From: Tribonema minus
Taxonomy: Eukaryota; Sar; Xanthophyceae; Tribonematales; Tribonemataceae
Length of the DNA stretch: 64,000 bases
Assembly (NCBI GenBank): GCA_017506865.1
Contig: JAFCMP010000235.1
Location: forward strand, 1,042,896 to 1,106,895
Direction of reading: 5' to 3'
Shown here: positions 22,940-32,432 of the stretch, piece after piece
Layout of the letters: each line of letters starts with the position of its first letter
Numbering within the stretch: the first letter of the stretch is position 1
Translations under genes and position numbers: made by a program
The notes under the pieces: generated by a model
The model's input: only the letters and a program-made list of their open reading frames with translations
Databases searched by the model: none
What the model was told of the DNA's origin: nothing

Positions 22940-23517
22940 AGCTGCTGCTGCTGCTGCTGTTGCGTGAGACGTGACACGTGTGTTTTCACTCAATGTTGAA
23001 GTTCAGCACGACTTGTAACGTGTACCAGAAAGCGGGTTATTGGCATCAACACCAGGGCTGCTCCTCGTGGAGACGAACATGACCGCACCTTCATCATTGC
23101 GCCTGATTTTCAGCCACTTGAAGCGGCAGGTGCACCAGCATGCAGGTGCACACCAGCATGCCCTCCCACAAATCTCGCTCAGATACTTGCAAGCACCGCC
23201 ACCACAGTGCGGCAGCAGCAGTCAGCAGCAGCCCCCTCATGTTACCAGCACTGAGTCCCGAAACGGGTGAGACCCGTCAGTTTAGGAGCGGGCGTCTATC
23301 GGGTCAACCACGGCGGTGCAACGCGAGCAGCACTGCTCAGCAGCAGCAGCAGCACCAATCGCCACCACCAACAGCAGCAACAGGTGTCAGCACCAACAAC
23401 TACCGGAGAGGCAGCCTGTCCTTGCTGGCAGCCAATGATGTCCTTGGAGCGCTTTTGCGGGTGAGCAGATGGTGCGGAAGTCATACTCTGCCACTGAAAT
23501 GACGAGCCTTGATGCTT
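19593..23517. other. repeat-rich stretch without a supported gene
   Basis: This holds short direct repeats (AAGTGACAAGATACGCCCTT near 20,990-21,050), a diverged duplication of about 60 bp (GTTCTTGTCGACGACGG at 21.53 kb versus GTTCTTCACGACGACGG at 21.69 kb), a CAG run at about 22,758-22,785 and a CTG run at about 22,906-22,965. A frame at 22,437-22,664 contains one hydrophobic segment (ALLLLLFFAAGTAAGVLVIV), but nothing else supports a gene. Confidence 0.4.
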
Positions 23518-25392
23518 TCAATCATTTGTGAGCTTTAGGAGCATAACTCCATGTGTGTGTCTCAGCAACCGCTGCATGTGTGTGGCCCGCTGGTTGCAAT
23601 CATGCTTACACTCTACAATGTCATCTGCATGCACGAGCCTTGATACCTGGTTTAATGTACGCCTGTGAACCACTCTGTTTGCGGTGCTGGGCAACCGCCA
23701 CCTGGGCAAGCACAGGCAACAGTGTCTGGAGCAGCTTGGCCTGGTTGACCGCGTGGCTGGAGCAGGGCGACGACCTGTGAAAGATGACGCCACCACCGGT
23801 GCCACCGCTATTGGCAGCTCGCCATCAACGTTAACAGCAGCACTGAGTGGCATGCAGCCATCTTTGGAGGCGTCGTTTACACTCACGGCAGCTAGGTAAC
23901 CGCTGCAGCACTTTGTCAGGAATGCCTTTGAGGACGCCAGTCGTGAGTTTGGCAAACATTGCTTTGCCCAGTCTTTTACCAGGTTCTGTGTTTTCTCTAT
24001 GAAGCCACTTTGGATGCAGGACTGCTGTGGGCAGGCATCAGTGGTGCGACGCTGTGCGCATGTTAGCCCCACGTACAGCGCCCTCAGGTCTGAGAACGTG
24101 CAATGAGGTGACCCCAACACAGCCTTTGCAGCTGCATTGGAGGTCTTGCAGAAACATGAGTTAACGTCCTTGCAAGGAGTCGTGGATGACATTGGTTTCA
24201 GTTGCCGCAGCCTGTGCAACGCCGCCAGGAATAATCTGGGCTCACATAGAAGAGGCAACGGTGCTGCGGTGCCACCGGCAGTGGTAGCTGATGAAAATAC
24301 GTTGAAAACGATGCATGAACATATGCTGGTGCTGTGCGGTGTAGAAGTGAAAGTGCCGGTTGCAAGTAGTTCAGATAAGCTTCTCCCGGACATGAATGCC
24401 AGTGCGCAGGCCAATTCAGATACCTTCGGCCTAGGATATTTCACGATTGCCAACATGTCGCACATAATCTCGTTGACTGCTGGTGGTCCTGGTGCTTTGC
24501 TCAACACTTGCTGCTGCTGCTGCTGCTGTGCTGTGCTTGAATCTATGTGCGCTGCAGCAGGCAGGTGCATAGAGCTGGAGCTGGAGCTGGGGCGGCATGA
24601 AACACTTTGCCGCTGAGCAGCACTGCGCAATGTGTCATCATGTAAGCCAGGTATAGCAACTCTGATATTAGATGACACTGATTGGGCCTGACACTGTGCC
24701 TGCACTTGTGTGCTAGGTAGCTCGTTGCGCCGCACAGCCGTGTGCTGGGCCACTTTGCAGTTCGCTTCACGTGAGGTATGGGCAGCATAAGTTTGCACAG
24801 GCAGGCTATAGCGTGCTGTTTGTGTCACTTCTTGGTTGTGCACTTCAGCGCCCGCCTGCGGCGTAGCACAGCCAGTGAGTACCTTTTCATTTGCTGAAAT
24901 CTGCTGTGGTAGTTGCACCACGTTTGATCCAGCTTGACGCTCGGGCGGCCTGAGCTCTGTAACATAGGCTGGTTGCCGCACGAGGACAGCAAGCACGCCA
25001 TCCACAGACACACTACCAGTGTACGAGTGTGCCGCAGTTTTATGTAAGCTGCCACTGACCTTGAGCTCGTACTGGCTGGAGAAGCTAAGGGAGTCAAATT
25101 CAGCAGTGCGTGCTTTGACGTGTTCCGCCCATACCCTCTCCTCATTGCTCTTGGCTAGACATATCATGCGCTCTGCGTGCTGGACAGCCTGTTCCAGTCC
25201 TGCCTTGTATGCATCACCACGTTTCACAACGCTGTCACCATATTTTCTGCGCCACAGGCTTCTGATATGAGCGAGGTCGTCAGAGAGGGCCTCAGGGTGC
25301 AGCTGCTCTAACCACCTTACTACCGCGTAGGGGCTCCTGCGCTCATGGAGCCATATGGTGAGCTTGTGGATGAGTGTACTTGTGCACGGCAT
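23518..25392 (-). CDS. telomere-resolvase-like protein, copy 1 (3' frameshifted)
   Basis: 624 residues as read. The N-terminal 150 residues are charged and helical, with no motif recognised. The middle (about 150-310) is Ser/Gln-rich with a poly-Gln run. Residues 315-450 carry ELACALAFMSGRSLSELLATG (Arg box around R337), APLPLLCEPRLFLAALHRLR and TFSDLRALYVGL (R437). These follow the order of motifs in telomere resolvases and parallel the neighbouring recombinase. The lysine after the Arg box and a clear LGH...Y tail are missing, so it may be a non-catalytic partner. A one-base deletion near 23,775 relative to copy 2 shifts the last roughly 75 residues into an unrelated frame. It starts at an ATG shared with copy 2 and is divergent from the recombinase. 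Confidence 0.6.
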   Translation of the reverse strand: MPCTSTLIHKLTIWLHERRSPYAVVRWLEQLHPEALSDDLAHIRSLWRRKYGDSVVKRGDAYKAGLEQAVQHAERMICLAKSNEERVWAEHVKARTAEFDSLSFSSQYELKVSGSLHKTAAHSYTGSVSVDGVLAVLVRQPAYVTELRPPERQAGSNVVQLPQQISANEKVLTGCATPQAGAEVHNQEVTQTARYSLPVQTYAAHTSREANCKVAQHTAVRRNELPSTQVQAQCQAQSVSSNIRVAIPGLHDDTLRSAAQRQSVSCRPSSSSSSMHLPAAAHIDSSTAQQQQQQQVLSKAPGPPAVNEIMCDMLAIVKYPRPKVSELACALAFMSGRSLSELLATGTFTSTPHSTSICSCIVFNVFSSATTAGGTAAPLPLLCEPRLFLAALHRLRQLKPMSSTTPCKDVNSCFCKTSNAAAKAVLGSPHCTFSDLRALYVGLTCAQRRTTDACPQQSCIQSGFIEKTQNLVKDWAKQCLPNSRLASSKAFLTKCCSGYLAAVSVNDASKDGCMPLSAAVNVDGELPIAVAPVVASSFTGRRPAPATRSTRPSCSRHCCLCLPRWRLPSTANRVVHRRTLNQVSRLVHADDIVECKHDCNQRATHMQRLLRHTHGVMLLKLTND

Positions 25393-26110
25393 GGTGCCTA
25401 AAGCGTGGTATGTTTAAGGCAGTATATAATATTTGCCTGGCAGTGGTCATTGCACCACCTGTGCACGTTTCGTATTCTTTTATCAGTCAATGCGTGAGTT
25501 GGGTAGTGCAATGTTTTCTTCATATGGCTGAATACGCACAAAATTATCTTTGATTATTAGTACTGCTACAATAAAAAATACTGCTCGTTAGCACCGAGAG
25601 GTGCGGCAGCACTCGCGGTGGCGCTGATGGTGGCGAGGGTGCATCAGGCAGCAAGGGGATGGGAGATGCTGGCTGTGAGCAGGAGCTGCGGAGTCGCGTG
25701 TGGTGAGGATACGGCTTTGGGCAGCAGCAGGGGATATTGGAACATGGGGATACGGATAGCATCAGGGCACACTGTAGATCGTTTGCTTGAACACGCAAGA
25801 AAGAGAACCTCGGCCAGGCACGTCAGCGGCGTGCTTAGGCAAGGAATCGAGGACCGGGCGCCTCTGGCCCAAATGTATACTAGAGGCATAACCGCGGTCC
25901 TCCGGCGTTTTCGCTCAAGAGATGGAGACATCGGCTACGATAGGTGTGGCTCAGACTGGGTGCCGCTGTGTCTGCCCCCCATGAGTCTAGTACAAGCCTG
26001 CAACGCAGGGCTCTAAGGGCCCGTCCGATTTTAGTTTTTTGCATTCTTATCCAACGCATCAAGCCCACCTTGGGGCTGCTATAAATACAAGATCATAAGT
26101 ACTGCTACAG
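25393..26110. promoter_or_regulatory. divergent intergenic region, copy 1, split by a SINE-like insertion
   Basis: This spacer separates the divergent starts of the two recombinase-like genes, and in copy 2 the same spacer is only 176 bp. The sequence near 25,424 (GTATATAATATT) is the only TATA-like motif. The 527-bp insertion at 25,571-26,097 moves the recombinase start away from the shared spacer, so a promoter placed here would be separated from one of the genes. Confidence 0.4.
25571..26097 (+). mobile_element. SINE-like retroposon, copy A
   Basis: The insertion is flanked by a perfect 12-bp target duplication AGTACTGCTACA (25,559-25,570 and 26,098-26,109). The empty site is preserved in copy 2 of the host element near 59,870. 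Apart from the first few bases it is essentially identical to 35,270-35,790. Its 3' end has a small hairpin (AGCCCACCTTGGGGCT) followed by TATAAATACAAGATCATA. Variable 5' ends and variable-length duplications indicate target-primed reverse transcription. It contains an open frame of 132 codons (25,618-26,016) of unknown meaning, with no RT. The partner LINE is not in the window. Confidence 0.8.
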
Positions 26111-27205
26111 ATGCCTTCAACAAAGCTAACGTATGGCGTGGACCACTGGCGAGTGACTCCAGTAGTCGCTTTTGCCATGAAGCGATGTAGGAGGGTGGAT
26201 CTGCACGGCCCATGCGATGCGAGGGGATACTTGCTTGAGGTGATGGCAGCGTGTTGTGATTGGATTGCCAGCGAGGACACATATAGAGAACGGTGTGCTG
26301 CTGCTGTTGGTGCGCATAAGGAGACCCTTCTGGCTGCTCGCAAACCGCTCAGCTCAAATAGCCTGGCCGCTGTTCTCACCAGCGTACGTGTAGCACTGAG
26401 AGGGCTTGCGTGGGGTGACTCGTTTAGGTGCCCTCTACTCGCTCATCGAAACATCACAAGGCAAGATGAGAGCTACAAGGTTAAAGGTGGGCGTGGGTAT
26501 TTCATAATGAACTTTGGGCACGTAATGCAGTGGGCTGCAGCTACCGTAGATTCGCTAATGACAACAGAGAAGGAACGTTTTGTGGCTTTGGGTTTAGTTT
26601 CGGGTATGCGCGGGGCTGAGCTGAGGGACCCTGCATACTCAGTGAGCCATGGAGGCGCCGGCCACTTCATTACCAGCGAGCGCGCCAAGGGTGGGCAGGC
26701 GAACCATCGAGCACCATTGTGGTGTGACTTTGCCAGGTTTGAGAAGGGACTTGCGCTCTTGCGCTGCCGCTCTCCTCACGAGCTGAACAACATGCAGCGC
26801 AAGCTAGACCTGGAGAAAGTACCTGCACTCCAAACCATAGCAAACCTTTATCGCAAGCACTTTGGTGTAGCCATGACTCCGCACAAGATCAGGCAGATCT
26901 ATGCAGCATACTGCTTCCACCACGAGTACGGACACCTGCGCCTGGAGTTTCAAGCACAGTACACCAATGCCATCAAAGCATATCTGGGGCATAGATCTGA
27001 GCGATCGTCATCTAGGTATGAGTTCATGAAGCACAGCCCAACGATGGCTGCTGGAACGTTCAATTGGCTATCAGAAGGTGATAATCACGCACCAGCTGAC
27101 CCTATACATCAGATGAAAGTGATCTCAGATGCGCTGGCACAGCCTGGCAGACATGAAGGTGGACGTCATACTGAAAGCGCTTGCAAACATGAAGGTCATA
27201 GTTGA
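26111..27205 (+). CDS. tyrosine recombinase, telomere-resolvase-like, copy 1
   Basis: 364 residues. Catalytic positions visible: R167 in LVSGMRGAELRDP, K193 in FITSERAKGG, R261 in TPHKIRQIYAAYCF (with H258), H294 in YLGHRSERSSSRY, and Y303. The H-to-Y distance of 9 is common to tyrosine recombinases. The R-to-H distance of 33 is longer than in Cre-type enzymes (about 23) and equals what I recall for the phage telomere resolvase TelK. Such enzymes cut and rejoin DNA through a 3'-phosphotyrosine. Resolvases make hairpin ends, while integrases move DNA. The gene is intact here and in copy 2 (about 95 percent identical by eye, all catalytic residues kept), so it is probably functional. Start: first ATG after the insertion, conserved in copy 2. 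Alternative: an ordinary Crypton-type recombinase. Confidence 0.75.
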   Translation: MPSTKLTYGVDHWRVTPVVAFAMKRCRRVDLHGPCDARGYLLEVMAACCDWIASEDTYRERCAAAVGAHKETLLAARKPLSSNSLAAVLTSVRVALRGLAWGDSFRCPLLAHRNITRQDESYKVKGGRGYFIMNFGHVMQWAAATVDSLMTTEKERFVALGLVSGMRGAELRDPAYSVSHGGAGHFITSERAKGGQANHRAPLWCDFARFEKGLALLRCRSPHELNNMQRKLDLEKVPALQTIANLYRKHFGVAMTPHKIRQIYAAYCFHHEYGHLRLEFQAQYTNAIKAYLGHRSERSSSRYEFMKHSPTMAAGTFNWLSEGDNHAPADPIHQMKVISDALAQPGRHEGGRHTESACKHEGHS

Positions 27206-27352
27206 GCAGCATAGGTCATGATGACCATGAGAAGTGCATGTGCATGTCTATGCTGGCCACACGCTTCCATGTTGAATGACGGTTGGCAGGCGCCTTCAAG
27301 TTGCAAGCACCAGAGGTGTAAGGCGCTGACAAGATTTTGCATTGCACGGTGA

Positions 27353-27782
27353 GGATCCGCTCCGCTCATCCGCGACCCTGAAAGCCAAGAAGCAACCGAG
27401 GCGCTTGTCCAGTAGTAAAGTCTCCAGGACAGAACTGGTATTGAAGTTGGGTTATGGCATGCTGTAGCCCTATGTCAGGGCATCTGCCGACTACTCGCTT
27501 GTTGAAGTTGATATTGATCCTGATGTGGTATTGAACTTCAACGGTGATATTCAAACTTCAACTTCATGCTAACTTCAACTGTCATATCACTGCTCAACGT
27601 GCAATAGCATGGCTCCACCAATCTCAACTTCAACAACCAAGAGCTCTTCTGGTGCGTCTGAGTGAGGCCAACAACCTTCTATTATCTCACTTCAACAGTT
27701 TGAGGGTCTTGACTGACCTCACTATAGCATAAGTGCTCGGTTGCTTTTTGGGTTTCAGGGTCGCGGATGGGCGGAGCGGATC
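27353..27782. mobile_element. 430-bp TIR element (MITE-like), copy 1
   Basis: Ends GGATCCGCTCCGCTCATCC and, inverted, GATCCGCTCCGCCCATCC; similarity between the ends extends for about 47 bp. The interior is densely packed with CAACTTCAAC/GTTGAAGTTG motifs. A near-identical copy lies at 32,901-33,331. Both are absent from the matching positions of element copy 2, giving empty sites. No coding capacity. The target-site duplication is not clear. Confidence 0.8.
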
Positions 27783-28540
27783 ACCGTGCCATTGTCGCTG
27801 CAGATCAAACCACCTACAGCAAGTACTGGAAGTGCTTACGCCCATGTGACGTGTACATGTGATGTGTACTGGCTACCTTGTACATGTGTACACTTGATGC
27901 CTGTGCATGATCTGCTTTTCCTGTGCCTGTGCTGGCTGACTCGGAGTGCCTCGCCCTCATGTTGCTGCCACAGCTGATCGTAGCAGACAACCCTGTGTAT
28001 TGCACTATGACGGTGGTGGCACGAAAGACATTTGTGTGCCGCGTATGCAACGCACTGATGGTGTCTTGCTGTGTTTCTTCCTTCCACTACGTGCAGGGGC
28101 ACAAGCGTCTTATCGTAACGAGCAGGACGTGTGCCCTATCTGAGTCGAGCACGGCACAGCATGTGGCGGCGCTGCAAGATCAGGCTTGTGACAATCGGGC
28201 CGTGCTTGCCATGGATGATCTTTGTACAATGTTTACACCGCAGCTGGCTTGCTGTGTGGCTGGGGCGGCAACTCAAAGGAGCCCATGCAAGTGCTGGAGT
28301 GGGACGACATGATTGAAAGAGCACACTTTGCAGTACCGGATGCGATGAGGGGTCGGCATAGGACCTCATTTACCAGGCCACCCGCAACCAATGAAGGTCA
28401 AAGTTGCTTTATACCGACCTGTGTCACGTCTCGTGCCTCGTTTGAGTGTTTGCTATGACTGGACGTTGCACGACGCAAGGGTGAGGCGGTGCAAGTGTGG
28501 CCTGGGGGCTGCCACATGGCATTGCTCGGGTAGGCGTTCG
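27783..28540. other. conserved spacer between recombinase and primase-helicase, copy 1
   Basis: Clearly homologous to 57,875-58,600 in copy 2. Two overlapping frames stay open in both copies. One, at 28,131-28,316 (61 codons; 62 in copy 2 at 58,099-58,287), ends at the same stop (SAGVGRHD) and tolerates a 3-base indel. I recognise no domain and cannot tell a short gene from a conserved untranslated or regulatory segment. Confidence 0.35.
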
Positions 28541-28862
28541 AGGGGGAAATTTTCCTAGTGGATAGGAAAACTGAGATTGGCTTTTACGTGCTTTTTGCAG
28601 CCACTGACCTCCTTAAGGCCCACACTTACTTGTGCAGAATAGGAAAATAGGAGAAATAGGAGAAAAATGAAATTCTACTATGAAGCCGCACAGATGTGCA
28701 GAGGGCAAGTAGCATCCTGTAGTAGATTTTCTAGTTTTTCCTATTTTGCCTGATTTTCCTATCCTGGGTTTTTGTACCGGTGGCCCTGAGGAGGGTGAGT
28801 GCAGTGCAGGCCACATTTAAGCCCGTTTCGATTTTCCTCTCATGAGGGGATATTTTCCCCTC
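28541..28862. promoter_or_regulatory. quasi-palindromic module A, downstream of primase-helicase, copy 1
   Basis: About 320 bp. The left end is a hairpin (TTTTCCTAGTGGATAGGAAAA stem) and the right end is another (CCTCTCATGAGGGG). The interior has two inverted arms sharing GATAGGAAAATAGGAGAAAT-type sequence facing each other around CTACTA. It is homologous, in the same orientation, to module B on the other side of the gene. The position about 230 bp after the stop and its occurrence in both element copies suggest a functional role (origin, recombination site, promoter or terminator), but a captured foldback element cannot be excluded. Confidence 0.6.
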
Positions 28863-29091
28863 ATCACATTTGACAAGCATGCAGACATTGCATGTTAAAG
28901 GCAGCACAAGCGGGCAAGTATATAGTATTCCATTGTCATACTTTGGAAGGGGGTATTACTAAGCAGGCAAGCACGTTAGCGCCCATTAATTATCAAGCCT
29001 GAAGGCCACTTGAACAAGCAAGTGAGCAGGCAAAAACATGGCAATGAAGGGGATGCAGGTTTGCAAGATCATCATGGCGCACTTGCATTCA

Positions 29092-31962
29092 CTAGAAGCC
29101 GCCCGCAGACTTGAGCCCGGCGTACACGCATTTGAAATTGTACTGACTGTGCGCCTTCCTGTAGTCGTCTATCTTGGCAAACCCCTTGGCCGCCATCTGC
29201 TCGTGCATGTCGCGTTTCTTGATTGGCGGTAGCGCCGGCTCCCGGCGCGCGCGGTAGTTGTTGTAACCGCTGAACGCGCTGCTGCACAAGATGAGCGCCG
29301 GATCGACGCCCTCCCTGGGTCCCAGCTCACACTCGTCGTTGATCCAGCTTTGCAGCGTGTCGTTTTCGGCGGCAAAAGCGTCGCATGCCAGCTTGCAGCA
29401 AGCCGGTTGCTCCCCCAGCCCACCCTCGTACCACCTCTTGGCCGCCTGCACCACCACTGCCAGGAACGCCTCCACGGGCAGGTTTTCGCGCAGTTTGGTG
29501 TTCTTGATGAAGTGTGTCTTATCATTGGCGTCATAGGGGAGCTTGGCATCCCCGGGCATGCGAAACTTGGCATCGCAGGGGATGATCTCAATGCGTTGCA
29601 TTATCGCCGGCTCCGCCTTGATGACTGGCATCTCGTTGGTGTTGGCCCACGGAACTGCCGTTGGGCTAAACGACGTCTGCGTGCCAAACAGCTCTCGCCC
29701 CGAGATGTCGGCACCGCCGCTGATGTACTTGATCATCTGCGCGTCTAACGCAACGCCCGCCGGTAGCTCGTCGAGGTGGACCACGCGCGCACCGCGTAGC
29801 GCCATCATGTGCGAAGACGCGGCACCCGCCGACACCGCCTTGCATGCCGTCAGAAAGCTCTGCGGCGCCTGGTAGAACATGCAGCCGAGAACCTGCTGCA
29901 GCAGGCTCTCGATGATGCCCTTGCCGTTGCGCGCGCTGCGGCCTAGAAGGAATACGATGATCTCCTCGCGCACGTGGCCCGTGATGGAGTAACCCAGTAT
30001 GCGCAGCAGACGCTCCAGCAGCGCTGGGCGGTTGAGGCGATTCGGCGCGGCGAGGGTGATGTCGGTCAGAAGCTGCATAACTTTAGGGATGCGCGGCGAG
30101 TCAGCATTGTAGTCGATGTTAACTGCACGGGTCAGCATGTCCTTCCGCACGCGCGGGCAAAGCGTGGCAGTGGCCAGCTCCACCACGCCGTTTTGGCAGC
30201 TGAAGATGTCCTTGTTGACGTCGAGTAGCTTTTCAAAATCCTCGTCGCGTACGGTGCTGAATACGTCCTTCAGGATGGACTCGCGCTTGCTCGTGCCCTT
30301 GATGCTCTCTTTGATGGCAAAGAGGGAGGCCGCTTTGGCCTCCAAATCTCTTAGCTCCTCGTCCGCCTCCTCGTCCTCTTCCTCTGCCCTACTGCGTGTG
30401 CGAGCAGCGGCACGCGCCGCCTCCAGGTGCGGCTCCAGGTTCTGTAGTCGCGGTTCGACATAGGCGGCCACCAGCTTGGGTATCTCGGTGCAGCGCACGA
30501 AACTGTTGTAGCGCGGCTTCCACAGCGCCGTCTTTTCGCAGTAGATAATGAAACGCGCCTTGTCGCCGTCGCCGCCGATGTTTTTGACGTCGTGGCCGCG
30601 CAGCTTGGCAAACAGCCTGGCGAGCCCGTTGTCACCACCGAAGAGCAGGTCCTCTTCGGTCTCCCAGCGCTCCAGGTACAAGCACTTCCCGGTGGAGCAG
30701 CATTTGTACTTGAGCCCGTGATAGCACTCGATAAGCAATGCGTCGTCGCTGTGGCCACTGCCGGCACATTCGGGCACAAGGCACACCCTAGCATCAGTGC
30801 CGGGGCTCACCTCCCGCCATGAGATGGTGCCGGGCCTGATGCCGGCAATCTGCTGCAGCTGCAGCTCCCCCCCCGCCGCCTCGTAGATGTGCTGCACATC
30901 TGCAGTGGTGAGTTTGTTGGTGTAGTGCTCCGCTGCAGCGGCCAGCGCTACCGCGCCGGCACTGCGGCGCGTGCGCTTGGCACCACGCCGCTGCACAATG
31001 ACCGGCTCCTTGCCCGCGCGCCATTGCAGCTTCGCGGTGCTCTCGTCATGGTGCAGGATGGATTTGGCGCGCAGCAGCTCAGCGAAGGAGAGGTCGTGCA
31101 AGTCGCCTCCGCTGTAGTACTGAAGGCCGTCACCGCCCATCACTGCCACTGTGTTGTAGCCGCCGTGCTGCTGCTGTTTCTCCTTGACCGCGCCGTGCAG
31201 CATAGTGCCGTTGTTCTGGTAGATGCACGGGTCGATGATCTGCATCTCGTGTGCCTCCTTGTCGTCCAGCCACTCCTCGTGCCCCCATGCGCTGTAGCGG
31301 TCGTTCATGAGCTGCCTAACGCCCAGCATGTCCTTGTGTGTGCACTTGATGTCGCTGCACGTTATCTTCAAGCCGTGCTTCCACATGCCTGCAACTGTCG
31401 GCGTGGGCGCGCCCTTGGCGTCTACGAAGAAGCGCGAGGCGCCGCTGATACCGGTGCACTCGTGCACCACGTCCCACAGCGTTTTGCAGAACTTGTGGGC
31501 GATGGCGGGGGTGAGGGCAAGTGGATGGTCTGCATTATAAGGTACTTCCACGTCAATGTCGAAACGCAGGCGCGTCTCTGCATCGTCCGGTAGCCTGCAG
31601 ATGTTCTCCATCAGCACAAAGGGCGAGCCGCAGCGGTGCAGGTCCTCAATGATGTCGGTGAAGAAGGTCTCGCGCACATCGGCATCAGTCTCATAGTTGG
31701 GCACGTCGAACACTCCGCGCATGTCATCCATGCCGTTGTGCGACCCCTTGATGCCCTGGCCGGAAGGCACGCGGTACTGCTGCATCTTCTGCCTCGCGTA
31801 ACTGGTGTTGCGCTTGGGCGAGGGGCGGCCCGGGGGTGCACATGGAGCAGCTGGTGCAGCAGTCGGCGGGGTGGCAAGCGGCATAGGCGGCTCTTCAGGG
31901 GGCTCCTCATCATCAATAAAGCCATTCTCCGCCGCTCGCAGGTCAAGGTCGTCGATGTCCAT
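29092..31962 (-). CDS. primase-SF3 helicase fusion (herpes/pox-type primase, D5-like helicase), copy 1, intact
   Basis: 956 residues. An acidic/Pro-rich N-terminus is followed by an archaeo-eukaryotic primase domain: RFDIDVEV (134-140, metal-binding DxD), HGLKITCSDIKCTH (196-209) and IIDPCIY (242-248). A Cys/His cluster at about 392-432 (CLVPECAGSGH...C-H...KCCSTGKC) looks like the primase zinc element. After a charged linker, the C-terminal helicase has Walker A GRSARNGKG (about 673), Walker B VVHLDE (about 727) and motif C PWANTNEMP (about 770). Such fusions start DNA synthesis and unwind DNA during replication of NCLDVs, virophage-like elements and related plasmids. This implies the element replicates its own DNA. 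Copy 2 is 95 percent or more identical but frameshifted. The ATG lies about 59 bp from module B. Confidence 0.9.
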   Translation of the reverse strand: MDIDDLDLRAAENGFIDDEEPPEEPPMPLATPPTAAPAAPCAPPGRPSPKRNTSYARQKMQQYRVPSGQGIKGSHNGMDDMRGVFDVPNYETDADVRETFFTDIIEDLHRCGSPFVLMENICRLPDDAETRLRFDIDVEVPYNADHPLALTPAIAHKFCKTLWDVVHECTGISGASRFFVDAKGAPTPTVAGMWKHGLKITCSDIKCTHKDMLGVRQLMNDRYSAWGHEEWLDDKEAHEMQIIDPCIYQNNGTMLHGAVKEKQQQHGGYNTVAVMGGDGLQYYSGGDLHDLSFAELLRAKSILHHDESTAKLQWRAGKEPVIVQRRGAKRTRRSAGAVALAAAAEHYTNKLTTADVQHIYEAAGGELQLQQIAGIRPGTISWREVSPGTDARVCLVPECAGSGHSDDALLIECYHGLKYKCCSTGKCLYLERWETEEDLLFGGDNGLARLFAKLRGHDVKNIGGDGDKARFIIYCEKTALWKPRYNSFVRCTEIPKLVAAYVEPRLQNLEPHLEAARAAARTRSRAEEEDEEADEELRDLEAKAASLFAIKESIKGTSKRESILKDVFSTVRDEDFEKLLDVNKDIFSCQNGVVELATATLCPRVRKDMLTRAVNIDYNADSPRIPKVMQLLTDITLAAPNRLNRPALLERLLRILGYSITGHVREEIIVFLLGRSARNGKGIIESLLQQVLGCMFYQAPQSFLTACKAVSAGAASSHMMALRGARVVHLDELPAGVALDAQMIKYISGGADISGRELFGTQTSFSPTAVPWANTNEMPVIKAEPAIMQRIEIIPCDAKFRMPGDAKLPYDANDKTHFIKNTKLRENLPVEAFLAVVVQAAKRWYEGGLGEQPACCKLACDAFAAENDTLQSWINDECELGPREGVDPALILCSSAFSGYNNYRARREPALPPIKKRDMHEQMAAKGFAKIDDYRKAHSQYNFKCVYAGLKSAGGF

Positions 31963-32020
31963 GCCTGCTTTTGAATGAGGGCAACAAAAAAAATGTGTTT
32001 GAGATGACGTGACCAGTTTG

Positions 32021-32432
32021 ATGGGAAAACTTTCCTATCGGATAGGAAAAGTTAAATGGGCTTAAGTGCGTGTCTTGCAATCACTGGCCTCCCGAAGCAC
32101 TATTTCTGGGTATGCATGATAGGAAAATAGGAGAAATAGGAAAAACATGAAATTCTACTATGGGGCCGCACCGACTGCTCAACGGTGCCTGTCGCAGTGC
32201 GCAGACTAGGCTGCTGCGTTGACGCAAGCTTTTCGATTGCATAGGCAACCCGGCCTCCCTTGGACCTTTATAAATACAAGTCCATACGTACCTGTAGGAA
32301 ATTTTCTAATTTTTCCTATTTCTCCTGATTCTCCTATCTTGGGATTTTAACTTGGGGCCGTGAGGAGGGGGAGTGTAATTCAAACCAGGCTCAAGCCCAT
32401 TTTGCTTTTCCCCTTGAGAGGGGATTTTTTCC
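32021..32432. promoter_or_regulatory. quasi-palindromic module B, upstream of primase-helicase, copy 1
   Basis: Homologous to module A and in the same orientation. The outer end carries the near-perfect palindrome TTTCCTATCGGATAGGAAA (about 32,030-32,049), and the other end has CCCCTTGAGAGGGG. The arms mirror each other: GGGCTTAAG and GATAGGAAAATAGGAGAAAT on the left, CTCAAGCCC and ATTTCTCCTGATTCTCCTATC on the right. The centre was disrupted by an 89-bp insertion. Lying about 59 bp from the helicase ATG, it must contain or overlap that promoter. Confidence 0.6.
32199..32287 (+). mobile_element. short stem-loop retroposon in module B
   Basis: About 89 bp present in copy 1 and absent from copy 2, where GTCACAGTACCTGTAGG is continuous. 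Its end (GGCCTCCCTTGGACC then TATAAATACAAG) matches the 3' end of the SINE-like element. It therefore looks like a short relative or a 5'-truncated copy. The target duplication is at most a few bases. Confidence 0.6.

Noticed and set aside
25618-26016. 132-codon frame in the SINE-like element as a protein gene
   Set aside because: It is duplicated exactly only because the element is; no domain recognised and the element looks non-autonomous.
28131-28316. 61-codon conserved frame called as a gene
   Set aside because: It ends at the same stop in both copies, but an overlapping frame is nearly as well kept, so conservation may not be coding; left as a conserved spacer.
30889-31593. 234-codon frame antisense to the primase-helicase (also 54,844-55,548)
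   Set aside because: Shadow of a GC-rich coding sequence; conserved only because the sense strand is.
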